From contig NZ_JAJSAR010000001.1 of NCBI RefSeq assembly GCF_021729085.1, positions 1,364,001 through 1,428,000 on the forward strand: DNA of 64,000 nucleotides, read 5' to 3'. The DNA comes from Pseudohongiella sp. O18 (GTDB taxonomy: Bacteria > Pseudomonadota > Gammaproteobacteria > Pseudomonadales > Pseudohongiellaceae). The translations under genes and the position numbers were made by a program. Every line of letters begins with the position of its first letter. Position 1 is the stretch's first letter. This document shows positions 1 to 9,259 of the stretch, piece by piece. The notes below the pieces were generated by a model. The model saw only the letters and a list, made by a program, of their open reading frames with translations, was not told the origin of the DNA and did not search any database.

Positions 1-1236
1 ATTGACAGTGGAAGGCTCATTAAATCCGGGCAGCGGGCCGACGGATCTTGGATTGTCATAGATCCCTCTGGTAAATCCGCTCGGCCAACAACAACATGGA
101 GGGATGCGACACATGAAGCTGGTGCTTATGGCACGTCTTTACTGCGTGCACTGTTGCCTGGACGAAAATTCCCCTTTCCTAAAAGTCTGTACGCGGTAGA
201 GGATGCCCTTCGTTTGTTCGTTGAAGGTAAACCTGAGGCAATTGTGCTCGATTTCTTCTCTGGCTCAGGTACCACCGCTCATGCCCTGATGAGGCTGAAC
301 AGCCTGGACGGTGGGCAACGCCAATGTATAAGCGTGACTAACAATGAAGTATCCGCGGATGAACAAAAGGAGTTGCGTGAATCGGGTTTGCGGCCTGGAG
401 ATCCAGAGTGGGAAAAAAGAGGCATTTGCGATCACATTACCAAACCTCGCATTGCTGCTGCTATTTCAGGGATGACTCCTGAAAATAGCCCGATTGAAGA
501 GACTTATATTACGGGTAAGACGATTCAGAAAGAGGTGTGTCGCTACTTCGCTCACGTTGGTTTTGTCGATCCAGCTCTGCTCAACTCTACGGTTAAGAAG
601 CAGTTCTTAGCACTGGTTGGCGGGTTGCCACAAAATTTGGTTAAGGGGCCTTGTCCCTACATAGTTAGCGAAGACCACGTCTCTAGCGTATTATTCGAAC
701 CCGAGGCCGCAGACGAATGGCTTGAGGCCCTGGATGGGCAAGAGCACATCACACGATTCTATATAATCACCAAGGCTAAAAAAGATTTTGAGCATCTCAA
801 AGGTCGGGTGACGGAATTGCTTGGCCCGTTGACGGTGCGCGAAGAAGAAAGGTCTTCTATTGGGGAAGGTTTAGAGGAAAACGCCGAGTTTTTTACCCTG
901 ACTTATGAAACACCCGTCGCAGTTAGTCACAATCTGGCTTATAAAAAAGTCGCCCCGTTGCTTTGGCTTCGCGCTGGGGCACGAGGGAACCGCATAGACA
1001 AGCTGCCTGACGATGGCTGGGCGGTGGTTGATACCTATGGGCTGTTAACTAATGTGGATGCAGCCACTCCCTTCATTCAGGCGATAAAGAAAGTTGATAG
1101 TATGCGCATCGCCTATATCGTGACTGACGATGACCGAAGATTCCAGGCCATTGCAAAGAGGTTGCCAGATGACGTTGAGCCTGTGCGACTGTACAAGTCT
1201 TACCTCACCAATTTCAGCTTCACCAACGGAGAGTAA
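1..1236 (+). CDS. Site-specific DNA methyltransferase, 5' end cut by window
   Basis: The frame is open from base 1, so the start lies upstream and the TTG at 154 is internal. The recognisable part is the S-adenosylmethionine-binding motif (LDFFSGSGTTAHA, about residues 82-94 of the visible part), typical of N4-cytosine/N6-adenine methyltransferases, including type III Mod-like enzymes. In these enzymes the catalytic (D/N)PP(Y/W) motif lies N-terminal to this motif, so here it would be outside the window. The C-terminal half, about 300 residues, is unlike small methylases and may hold the target-recognition part. The stop is 3 bases before the helicase gene, so the two are almost certainly cotranscribed. 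Probable role: self-marking in a restriction-like defence locus. Target sequence and base unknown. Confidence 0.85.
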   Translation: MDSGRLIKSGQRADGSWIVIDPSGKSARPTTTWRDATHEAGAYGTSLLRALLPGRKFPFPKSLYAVEDALRLFVEGKPEAIVLDFFSGSGTTAHALMRLNSLDGGQRQCISVTNNEVSADEQKELRESGLRPGDPEWEKRGICDHITKPRIAAAISGMTPENSPIEETYITGKTIQKEVCRYFAHVGFVDPALLNSTVKKQFLALVGGLPQNLVKGPCPYIVSEDHVSSVLFEPEAADEWLEALDGQEHITRFYIITKAKKDFEHLKGRVTELLGPLTVREEERSSIGEGLEENAEFFTLTYETPVAVSHNLAYKKVAPLLWLRAGARGNRIDKLPDDGWAVVDTYGLLTNVDAATPFIQAIKKVDSMRIAYIVTDDDRRFQAIAKRLPDDVEPVRLYKSYLTNFSFTNGE

Positions 1237-1239
1237 AAG

Positions 1240-3837
1240 ATGAAGTTCACGCTTAAAGACTATCAGCGCGACGCCGTCCGCGACTCTTTGAATAACTTGG
1301 GTAAAGCACGCCGCCTTTGGCGCAACGAGGCCGATAGAACAGCGTTCTCACTGACGGCGGTAACTGGTGCTGGTAAGACCGTTATGGCTGCAGCTGCTTT
1401 TGAAGCACTGTTCCACGGGGACGATGAGTTCAGCTTTGACGCTGATCCGGGCGCAGTGGTGATTTGGTTCAGCGATGACCCCTCATTGAATGAACAAACA
1501 CGATTTAGATTCATCGAGGCCAGTGACCGTATCAATTATACTGACTTAGTAGTTGTTGAAAATACCTTTAACAGGCCCAAATTCCAGCCAGGAAAAATAT
1601 ATTTCCTCAACACCCAAAAGCTCAGTAAGAACAGCTTGTTGGTTCGAGGCTATGACCCCGAAGAAATGGTCGCCAAATTGGATGGGACTTTCCCCGACAT
1701 GCGACCGGATCTGCGGGCTTATACTATCTGGGACACCATTCAAAACACAATTGAGGATCCAGATTTAACGCTGTATCTGGTGCTCGATGAAGCCCATCGC
1801 GGTATGGGTACCCCGACAGCAGCCTCAATAAACGCCAAGGGCACGATCGTTCAGAGACTCATCAACGGCGTGGGTAGCGTGCCTGGCATACCGGTGGTGT
1901 GGGGCATTTCTGCCACAGTGGAAAGGTTCAATACTGCGATAGAGTCAGCGGGCAAGCACATCAAATTGCCTAACGTGGTTGTTGATGCATCTAAGGTGCA
2001 GGAGTCTGGTCTTATCAAAGACACAATCCTGCTTGATATACCGGATGAAACAGGCGATTTTGATACAGTACTGGTAAGGCGTGCGACTGATAAATTGAAG
2101 GAATCAACCTCAGCGTGGAGCGCCTACTCCAAGCAGCAGCAAGAATCCCACGCGGTCGTCCCCTTAATGGTTTTACAGGTTCCCAATACGCCCGACCCCA
2201 ATGAAATAGGTAGGGCTTTGGATACGATTTTTGAGCGTTATCCTGATCTGCCTGCAGCTTGTGTGGCGCATGTATTCGGCGATCACACGACGCATCGGTT
2301 CGGTAATCGCGATGTGCCTTACATTGAGCCACAGCGAGTTGAAGAGTCGACATGGGTGCGTGTGCTGATCGCCAAGGATGCCATCAGTACAGGTTGGGAT
2401 TGCCCGCGCGCAGAGGTAATGATTTCTTTCCGGGCAGCTAGCGATAAAACGCATATCACACAGTTGCTGGGACGGCTAGTTCGCTCGCCTCTGGCTCGCC
2501 GTATTCCTGGTAATGATCGCCTGAATGCCGTTGACTGTTTGCTGCCAAAATTTAATCGGACGGCTGTTGAGCAGGTTGTCGAAGAGCTGACAACAGGCAA
2601 TGATGCGGCTGCCCCTGGGCGTGTCTTGATGGATTACATAGAGGTGGTGCCGAACCCGTCTGCGTCTCCTTCGGTGTGGGAGACTTTTGAGGCGTTGCCT
2701 TCGCAAACTCGCCCCCAACGTGGCGCCAAGCCAGCGATCAGGTTAACTGCGTTGGCTCATGAATTGTCATCCGACAATATTCTGTCCGGTGCAGGCGCTC
2801 TCGCACATGCCCATATGCATTCAGCTTTGGATAAGTTTCAGGCTGAGCACAAGGCAAAGATAACCGACAAAAGAAAGTCTGTACTGGTTTTAGATGGGAA
2901 AACAGTAAAGGCAGATATGCTCGATCAAGGCCGTAGTCTGGAGCAGTTTTGGGAAGATGCCGACGTTGCAGTAATAGACGATGCCTACCGCCGAGCGGCA
3001 CGTATTTTTAGCCCTGCGATTGCCCACTCCTACGTTGATCATTTAGCCAGCCAGGAAGCCGACAGAGAATCGGATCCGGAGGAATTTCTGGAGGCGGTAG
3101 TTGAAGCTCGCGTAACCGTTGCTGGTTTAGGGTTAGTAATGGAAGTACAAGATTATTTCGATGCGCAGGCTGATAACTTGGCTAAGCATTGGTTCGCCAA
3201 ATACCGACCTCTCATCAAGGCGTTAAGCGATGATCGCAGAGAATCTTATCGGCAGATCATCGAAATGAGCACCGAGCCTCAAGATGTGGGGATGCTTAAG
3301 CCTGAGGCCCGGTATGAGGCCACCAAGTCGAACGAGAACGGTGTGGTGAGAGCGCTACCGTTCTGGGATGGCCATTTGTTGTGCGACCAAACCGGCAAGT
3401 ATCCTGCTGATCTGAATGACTGGGAACGGACGGTCGTAGAGACTGAGTCAGCCAAGCCGGGATTCGCCTTCTGGTATCGCAACCCGCAGCAACCAGGGCA
3501 GGCGTCATTGGGTATTGCCTATGAGAAGTCCAGCGAGTATGGGATTGTTCGTCCAGACTTTTTGTTCTTTGCTGAACATGACGGAAGCTTAGTTGTCGAT
3601 CTGATTGATCCGCACGGTCTGCATTTGGCTGATGCTCTCCCTAAACTGCAAGGCTTGGCGCTGTACGCTGCAAGCCATAGTGCTGTTTTTCGACGGATTG
3701 AGTCGCTAGCCAAAGTGAAGGAAAGCGGCGAACTTCGAGTGCTCGACTTGAAACGGCAGGACGTGCGTAGTGCGATCGCTATCGCCGAGGATGCGGAGGC
3801 ATTGTTCCGAAGTGGGCTTGCAGATGACTATTCGTGA
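1240..3837 (+). CDS. DEAD/DEAH-box helicase, type III Res-like, variant C-terminal nuclease motif
   Basis: An 865-residue superfamily 2 helicase. Walker A is VTGAGKT (41-47) and the DEAH box is at 183-186. A motif VI-like segment, QLLGRLVRSPLARR, lies near 408-421, preceded by STGWDCPRAEV (motif V-like). The architecture resembles Res subunits of type III restriction enzymes. Those end in a PD-(D/E)XK nuclease. Here the C-terminus has RPDF (771-774) and then VVDLIDPHG (785-793), so the acidic positions look conserved but the usual lysine is not visible. Immediate coupling to the methyltransferase supports a restriction or defence role. The enzyme could translocate on DNA and cut, or only translocate; sequence alone does not decide. 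Confidence 0.85.
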   Translation: MKFTLKDYQRDAVRDSLNNLGKARRLWRNEADRTAFSLTAVTGAGKTVMAAAAFEALFHGDDEFSFDADPGAVVIWFSDDPSLNEQTRFRFIEASDRINYTDLVVVENTFNRPKFQPGKIYFLNTQKLSKNSLLVRGYDPEEMVAKLDGTFPDMRPDLRAYTIWDTIQNTIEDPDLTLYLVLDEAHRGMGTPTAASINAKGTIVQRLINGVGSVPGIPVVWGISATVERFNTAIESAGKHIKLPNVVVDASKVQESGLIKDTILLDIPDETGDFDTVLVRRATDKLKESTSAWSAYSKQQQESHAVVPLMVLQVPNTPDPNEIGRALDTIFERYPDLPAACVAHVFGDHTTHRFGNRDVPYIEPQRVEESTWVRVLIAKDAISTGWDCPRAEVMISFRAASDKTHITQLLGRLVRSPLARRIPGNDRLNAVDCLLPKFNRTAVEQVVEELTTGNDAAAPGRVLMDYIEVVPNPSASPSVWETFEALPSQTRPQRGAKPAIRLTALAHELSSDNILSGAGALAHAHMHSALDKFQAEHKAKITDKRKSVLVLDGKTVKADMLDQGRSLEQFWEDADVAVIDDAYRRAARIFSPAIAHSYVDHLASQEADRESDPEEFLEAVVEARVTVAGLGLVMEVQDYFDAQADNLAKHWFAKYRPLIKALSDDRRESYRQIIEMSTEPQDVGMLKPEARYEATKSNENGVVRALPFWDGHLLCDQTGKYPADLNDWERTVVETESAKPGFAFWYRNPQQPGQASLGIAYEKSSEYGIVRPDFLFFAEHDGSLVVDLIDPHGLHLADALPKLQGLALYAASHSAVFRRIESLAKVKESGELRVLDLKRQDVRSAIAIAEDAEALFRSGLADDYS

Positions 3838-3946
3838 TTTTACAAGCAATAGGGTAATCAGAGTAAAACTCGTCGTTTTCATCATCGCCACAGAGGCAGT
3901 GAAGTGTGATTGATAGCGGCTGCAAGCATTTGAATCAGGGGGAAGT

Positions 3947-6601
3947 ATGGGGGATCAGTACACCTTCGCAAAATTCTGGCGCTGCGCGCTCCAGCTAAAT
4001 CCTTTCGGTTACAACGGGACCTATCGGGGCGCCGATCACGGTCTGGATGAGGCGGGGTACAACCACGCAATACTCCAGAAATGCCTTGAGCTGAACATTT
4101 CCGTAGTCGGCCTAGCCGACCACGGAAGCGTAGCCAGCGTGGACGCATTGCGTGAAGTGCTTCAGTCGCACGGGATTGTGGTATTCCCAGGCTTTGAGAT
4201 CGCTTCGAATGACAAGACCCATTATGTCTGCCTGTTTTCTGAGGAAACGACAGGTCAGCAGCTCGAACGCTACCTAGGCAGTCTCGACCTGCTCGATCCT
4301 ACGAATGGTGTCCGCCCTTCTATTTTGAGTTCAGAGTCGTTGATCGAGAAAGTCGACCAGCTCGGCGGTTTTATCTATGCAGCGCATTGTACCCACGACA
4401 GTGGTCTCTTGAAGAATCGCCTCAATCATGTATGGAAGCTACCTAAGCTGCGTTCGGCGCAGATACCGGGCTCGGTAGACGACTTGGCGGGGGTGGAAAG
4501 CGACTTCTATCGCAAGGTGCTTTTGAACAAGGACGATGCCTACCGACGCGAACGGCCCATAGCTGTCATCAATGCCAAAGATGTAGCCAAACCGGAAGAC
4601 TTGGTGCAACCAGGAGCCACTTGCTTTATCAAAATGACGCGGCCTAACTTTGCGGCGTTCAAGGTGGCTTTCCTTGACCCACGATCCCGCATCCGCTTGT
4701 ATTCGCAGCAGGCTGGAAGTCCGATTGGCAAGGTGCTCAGCATGACCGTCACGGGGGGATACCTGGATGGCGTCAGCGTGAACTTCTCCGATCACCTCAA
4801 CACTGTCATCGGTGGTCGAGGGACGGGTAAATCAACTTTGCTCGAATGTCTGCGTTACGCCTTGGACCTTCCACCCAAAAGCAAGCAAGCATTGAAGCAC
4901 CATCAGGAGATCATCAAGGAAAATCTTGGACGTGCAGCTGGCCGATTGGAGCTAGTGGTGGTGTCGTCGGCTCAGAACGGAAAACAGTATACTGTCTCAA
5001 GGCGTTATGGTGAACCGCCGATCGTTCGCGACTTGGGCGGCAATGTTTCCACCCTTCTCCCGAGAGACTTGCTCCCTGGCATCGACATTTATGGACAGAA
5101 CGAAATCTACGAGCTGGCTCAGGACACATGTAGCCGAGTGCAATTGCTGGATCGATTTCTTCCACAGGACAGAGACTATGAGACGAAGAGCGCCGACGTC
5201 CACCGGCGCTTGATCGAGAGCCGGCAGAAGCTCGCGAAGTCCTTGTCCGACTTCGATGACGTGAAGGCGCAGGTGGGTCGACTTCCGAAGTTGGAAGAGC
5301 AGCTACGTGTGTTTGAAGAAATTGGCATCAAGGAGAAGTTGGCTAAGACCTCGCTTATCGCCAGAGAACGTGAGATTGCCAATAGTGCCACGGAGAGCGT
5401 CCAGTTTCTGCGTAATGCCCTTGACGATTTTTGCGACAGCCTGCCCGACTTAGGATTCATCAACGATGAAGCTCTCGAAGGGCTGCCCGACGCTGCCCAG
5501 TTGGTTGTGATGCGTACGACTCTGGAGAGGGTAAGTCAAGGCTTCATCGGCCATCTAAAAGCCATGACGAATTTGTTGGATGAGGCGTCAGACCAGTTCA
5601 ATGTTCAGCGAGAGGCTTGGCAGCAGGCCATCGAGAGGCATGAGGTCGAACTGGAGAAGGCGCTTCGGACGCTTCCTACTGCGGCTGGTAAAAGTGGGCA
5701 GGAAGTTGGTGTCGCCTATCAACGGCTTACTGGAGAAATCGAGCGCATCATGCTAATGAAGGCAAAGCTGTCAACTCACGAGGCCAAATGTAATTCCTTG
5801 AAGCAAGAGCGGCGCAACTTGTTAGCCGAGCTGTCTGATCTGCGAGCGCAGCGCATTCAGGCGTTAAAGAGGGCCGCTAAGCGCCTGAACAAGCAACTTG
5901 AGGGCAAGCTCAAGGTAGAGATCGTGCCGGAGGCCGACCGCTCTCCGCTGCTAAACTTCCTGCTGGGGTGCAAACTGGAAGGTATCGGGGAGAAGCGATT
6001 GGCGTGGATCGAAGAGGCTGAGATGGTACGCCCGTTGTCGTTGGTTCAGTCGATCCAGAATGGTTCGACCGATGTTCAACTGGATTGGGGTGTCACTCAG
6101 ATGGTGGCCGAGGCGCTGGCCAGGCTCCAGCCATCTCAGCTCATGGAGCTAGAGGCACTGGAGCTGGATCATAGGGTGGACATTTTCCTCAACGTCACTC
6201 ACGGTCAGGCTGATCCGCTGTTCCGCCCGTTGAGCAAGCTATCGACTGGACAGCAATGCACGGCGATATTGCATATGTTACTTCTGGAGAACGCCGATCC
6301 ACTGCTCATGGATCAGCCGGAGGATAACTTGGACAATGCTTTCATCGCGGAACGAATCGTCACCGAGCTGAGGGATGCCAAGACTAGTCGGCAATTCTTG
6401 TTTGCGACGCATAACGCCAACATACCTGTGTTTGGAGACGCTGAGTGGATCGGTGTCTTTACTGCGGGCGAGAATCAGGGCTACCTTGGGCTAGAGGCGC
6501 AAGGGTCGATTGACGTGCCGGTGATTCGGAATCAAGTTGCAAGCATTCTGGAAGGAGGGCGCGATGCCTTCATCCAGCGCAAGGAAAAGTACGAATTCTG
6601 A
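3947..6601 (+). CDS. PHP domain-SMC-like ATPase fusion (TrlF/Ppl-type)
   Basis: An 884-residue protein. The N-terminal third looks like a PHP metal-dependent phosphoesterase, with ADHG (57-60), His147 and His150 as likely metal ligands. A split SMC/RecN-type ATPase follows: Walker A GGRGTGKST (289-297), a middle segment (about 400-650) rich in charged residues as in coiled coils, then signature LSTGQQ near 764-769 and Walker B LLMDQPEDNLDN with Asp789. NCBI calls such proteins TrlF-family ATPases; the PHP-SMC architecture was also reported as the single-gene Ppl antiphage system. The start has a purine-rich GGGGGAAG just upstream. The gap of 109 bases behind the helicase gene suggests one operon. 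Probably a nucleic-acid-sensing effector; reaction unknown. Confidence 0.8.
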   Translation: MGDQYTFAKFWRCALQLNPFGYNGTYRGADHGLDEAGYNHAILQKCLELNISVVGLADHGSVASVDALREVLQSHGIVVFPGFEIASNDKTHYVCLFSEETTGQQLERYLGSLDLLDPTNGVRPSILSSESLIEKVDQLGGFIYAAHCTHDSGLLKNRLNHVWKLPKLRSAQIPGSVDDLAGVESDFYRKVLLNKDDAYRRERPIAVINAKDVAKPEDLVQPGATCFIKMTRPNFAAFKVAFLDPRSRIRLYSQQAGSPIGKVLSMTVTGGYLDGVSVNFSDHLNTVIGGRGTGKSTLLECLRYALDLPPKSKQALKHHQEIIKENLGRAAGRLELVVVSSAQNGKQYTVSRRYGEPPIVRDLGGNVSTLLPRDLLPGIDIYGQNEIYELAQDTCSRVQLLDRFLPQDRDYETKSADVHRRLIESRQKLAKSLSDFDDVKAQVGRLPKLEEQLRVFEEIGIKEKLAKTSLIAREREIANSATESVQFLRNALDDFCDSLPDLGFINDEALEGLPDAAQLVVMRTTLERVSQGFIGHLKAMTNLLDEASDQFNVQREAWQQAIERHEVELEKALRTLPTAAGKSGQEVGVAYQRLTGEIERIMLMKAKLSTHEAKCNSLKQERRNLLAELSDLRAQRIQALKRAAKRLNKQLEGKLKVEIVPEADRSPLLNFLLGCKLEGIGEKRLAWIEEAEMVRPLSLVQSIQNGSTDVQLDWGVTQMVAEALARLQPSQLMELEALELDHRVDIFLNVTHGQADPLFRPLSKLSTGQQCTAILHMLLLENADPLLMDQPEDNLDNAFIAERIVTELRDAKTSRQFLFATHNANIPVFGDAEWIGVFTAGENQGYLGLEAQGSIDVPVIRNQVASILEGGRDAFIQRKEKYEF

Positions 6602-6823
6602 AGCGCTGAGTCAGCGGATTGTAAAAGGAGCGGATAGGGTTTTGCTCTGGTTTCAAAAAAGTCAGGTCTGACCTCTCAAGATAAGAGGATCAGTGGATCC
6701 GGTCGCTGCATTAATGATTAGAGATGTCGCCGTTAGCAGGAAATATTGCTTGCTCTGCGCGCAAGCTAGATTATCCGTGGCTGAATCACATAAAAGCCCT
6801 TGCCGGTGCCATCGCCGACTTAC

Positions 6824-8002
6824 TTATACGTGCCAAGGTCTATCGCTTTTCGGTGTAGAGACGTATTCAAACAAACCCTCCAAGTCACCGGACAGAGGAT
6901 CATGGCGCTCCGCCCAGTCTTTCGCCCACTGTATCCACTCCGCTATCGCCTTGCCGTGGACATCTATTGTTGAATCTTGGGTAGCCGCCATTTCCTCTAT
7001 TCTTTGAATTAGCTTTCGCACTCGGGCGGCCTCTTCACACCTACCGGACGCAACAATGAAGCGCTCCCAGCACTCCTCGTTAGCTTTGATCCGCTGCGCC
7101 TCTCGATGCCGTCGATTCCGCTCCTCGTCATCTCGACGGCGTTGTTCCTCTCTCTCCCGCTTTTGTTCTACTAGCAACGGTCCGGCAGTCTTGAATATCC
7201 TCACAATATCCGGGACATCTTCTTCTAGGGTATGCTCGTCGTTTTCCTCTGCCCAGCGCGTCGTAAGGCCTCTGGGGAGCCAGGTCTTTATATTGAGCAT
7301 CAATCTGCCGCTGAACTGGCGCTCAATTTTGTGGGTTTTGCCTTTGTTCCAGGGTTCGACAACCTCTTGCTTCGTAAGCGGCATTTTTACTTGTTTGTAC
7401 CGCTCAGTGATGTTGAACTCCACTGGTATCCCTTCATAGGTTAGCTCCCACGATTGATCATAGCTTCCAGGCCTGACCTTGTACCCGAACTTTTCAATAG
7501 CTTTGAATATAGTGTCCAGTATACGGTGGCGCCTCATTTCAATATTAGTGAAGGGTTTCCGGGAATGGTCGCGCATGGCGGCAGGAAGGTGAGATTGCCA
7601 CAGTTTATTGCGCTGGTTCGACGCCTCTCGTTCGTCGCGCCAACGGCTAACTACCGGGTGCGGCTTTACTAACTTCTTAGGTACACTGATATCGGGTGCA
7701 GGGGTCGAGGCAAGGGCCTTTACTACCTCTGGCCTGGGTTTGGTCAGCGCTTTATCAACCTGTTCTATCACTATTGGGTCGCGCGCGGCATCATCTGCGA
7801 GTTCTGGCAACGGTATCTGGGTAACCTTTTGTCCTGCTGCTTGTTTGGCCCAGTATCCGCGAGGTGGAAGGGGTATATGTTTTCGCCTGCAGAGCTTTGC
7901 TAATCCTTGATTAGACAGCCCGACCTGTTTCGACAGTTTGGTCATTGGCGTTTGCCAGGCCAAATCATAAAGCTCCTTCCGGGTGAATATGTGGGTTTTC
8001 AT
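6824..8002 (-). CDS. Unknown protein with N-terminal HTH-like segment, found on mobile elements
   Basis: A 392-residue protein without an enzyme motif I recognise. Residues 1-60 read like a helix-turn-helix (ELYDLAWQTPMTKLSKQVGL then SNQGLAKLCRRKHIPLPPRG). I recall this start from uncharacterised proteins on proteobacterial mobile elements. A long, highly charged segment (about 275-320, rich in Glu, Arg and Lys) is probably helical. The start is supported by GGAGGCGACTC before the ATG. It is convergent with the PHP-SMC gene and shares no operon with it. It may be a DNA-binding accessory or regulator of the island; that is inference. Coding status is secure from length and composition; function is not. 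Confidence 0.7.
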   Translation of the reverse strand: MKTHIFTRKELYDLAWQTPMTKLSKQVGLSNQGLAKLCRRKHIPLPPRGYWAKQAAGQKVTQIPLPELADDAARDPIVIEQVDKALTKPRPEVVKALASTPAPDISVPKKLVKPHPVVSRWRDEREASNQRNKLWQSHLPAAMRDHSRKPFTNIEMRRHRILDTIFKAIEKFGYKVRPGSYDQSWELTYEGIPVEFNITERYKQVKMPLTKQEVVEPWNKGKTHKIERQFSGRLMLNIKTWLPRGLTTRWAEENDEHTLEEDVPDIVRIFKTAGPLLVEQKREREEQRRRDDEERNRRHREAQRIKANEECWERFIVASGRCEEAARVRKLIQRIEEMAATQDSTIDVHGKAIAEWIQWAKDWAERHDPLSGDLEGLFEYVSTPKSDRPWHV

Positions 8003-8084
8003 GAGTCGCCTCCGACGCTGATATAAGGGCTGGTCTTATAGTTTATATCGGAATTTGGTTCACTGGGGTTGGCCGTTGATGGCA

Positions 8085-8170
8085 CTTGTATAAGGAGAGT
8101 GAATCACAGATCGCGGCAAAATATGGCACAATCATCATAGAAAGTTCGTCATTGGTTCTAAGCATGACAA
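8085..8170 (+). repeat. Degenerate direct repeat, copy A
   Basis: Begins CTTGTATAAGG, has the core GGCAAAATATGGCAC followed by ATCATCAT, and ends near GGTTCTAAGC. Copy B at 10259-10343 matches it in the same orientation with roughly three quarters of positions identical by eye. Neither copy is coding. The repeats bracket the HNH nuclease, the IS3 remnant and the PD-(D/E)XK gene. Confidence 0.7.
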
Positions 8171-8260
8171 TCTGGGCAATTTATCTGAATAAACCTATAT
8201 TAAACATATACATAAGTATGCGGTCGGCAGGCGGGGTGGAGAGCCTGAGCCCCTAACGTT

Positions 8261-8280
8261 AAAACCGCCCCGAAGGGCGG
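8261..8280 (-). terminator. Rho-independent terminator for the HNH nuclease gene
   Basis: Read on the minus strand, a 6-bp GC stem CCGCCC/GGGCGG with a TTCG tetraloop (8265-8280) is followed by TTTT (8261-8264). It lies about 115 bases past the stop of the minus-strand nuclease gene. Confidence 0.75.
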
Positions 8281-8396
8281 GGTCCTGCTGCTTCCTGCTG
8301 GCTATACTGTGGTTATAGCAGGCGATTTACAGTCGTGCTTGGTGTATCATTTATTTGTGGCTTTGGATTACATCATCGTCGGTAGCTACGGCCCGA

Positions 8397-9176
8397 TCAA
8401 TTGCCCTGGCATTGCCCTAGAAGCTCCTGAATACCTCGCTCTTCATCCGCTTCCATATCCAGACCATAGACCCTCACGATTCGAACAAACCTTGCTACAT
8501 AGCCGCACTGGCCTGATGGTGGCAGCCATTCGTCAGGGCCTCGGGCTCCCTTGGCTCGATTTAGGCTAGCCTCCACAGGCAATAGATTTACGGGGTCGTT
8601 GGCAAAACTCTCTCGCTTCTGCTGAGACCACTGATCGGCCCCTCGATCCCAAGCCCAGCGTAACGGTACGACATGATCTATATCGATCTCTGATGAGTTC
8701 TGAATGATATTTTCCGTATATGGGGTTATCCAGCGACCTGTTGTGACTCTGCAGCGGCGGCCGTCCGCAAATCGCACCTGAGTGCTAGAGGTCGCAATCA
8801 ATGCCTCTGCTCGACTATCCTGACAATCCCCATCAGCGTCATCCCAGCCATGGCCGAACCGGGAGCGATCATATCCGCTAACTGGAGCGGAGCTTCTCGT
8901 GGATCGTGGTAGGCGCAATGAGGTGCCCTCTGAGACTGCTGAGCGAGTCAAGTTAGCTGGGAGGCGTCCTCCGCTGTCCAGGCACGCCTGAACGCTCTCA
9001 AAGGGCCGGAAGTTTCTAGTCCGCTCGTAATAACTGCTCTCCGGTGGGTGACAAATGTCGGAGTTCGATTTCTTGACGATTTGGCCCTGAGCGAGGGTTT
9101 GAGAAGAGATGGCTATCAGGGCTACAAAGAGTAGGGATACAGCCATAAGTGCTAGTGGTGATGCTCTGTTGCCCAT
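8397..9176 (-). CDS. Secreted HNH/DUF1524 family nuclease
   Basis: A 259-residue protein with an N-terminal signal peptide (hydrophobic core about residues 7-25, likely cleavage after TLA near 29). The C-terminal half carries the DUF1524/GmrSD-C type HNH nuclease signature: DADGDCQDSRAEALIA, then a DIDHVVPL motif containing the general-base histidine, then NDPVNLLPVEASLNRAKGAR with the second Asn and Lys, and GPDEWLPP. This family includes extracellular nucleases of actinobacteria and proteobacteria. Export argues against intracellular restriction; it more likely cuts extracellular DNA for nutrition or competition. It is monocistronic and ends at a clear terminator. The start has only a weak ribosome-binding site; an internal Met at 11 would shorten the signal peptide too far. 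Confidence 0.85.
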   Translation of the reverse strand: MGNRASPLALMAVSLLFVALIAISSQTLAQGQIVKKSNSDICHPPESSYYERTRNFRPFESVQACLDSGGRLPANLTRSAVSEGTSLRLPRSTRSSAPVSGYDRSRFGHGWDDADGDCQDSRAEALIATSSTQVRFADGRRCRVTTGRWITPYTENIIQNSSEIDIDHVVPLRWAWDRGADQWSQQKRESFANDPVNLLPVEASLNRAKGARGPDEWLPPSGQCGYVARFVRIVRVYGLDMEADEERGIQELLGQCQGN

Positions 9177-9259
9177 AGGGTTGCCTGCTTTTCGTTGTTT
9201 TCGCGGGGAGTATAGTGCGTTTTTGTTTGGCAGGGCGGAAAAGCTTCAGCCGTGGACGA

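Larger units (their letters stand above)
8003..8396. other. Intergenic region with repeat copy A and a terminator
   Basis: This 394-base stretch holds no convincing gene. It contains the promoter side of the minus-strand 392-residue gene (AT-rich, with TATAAG/TATAAA-like hexamers near 8020-8050), copy A of the ~85-base repeat (8085-8170), an AT-rich segment (8170-8225), and a rho-independent terminator for the nuclease gene on the right. Confidence 0.6.

Noticed and set aside
6661-6689. Small palindromes (GTCAGGTCTGAC and CCTCT/AGAGG) between two convergent island genes
   Set aside because: Short stems without a T-run; too weak to call a terminator.
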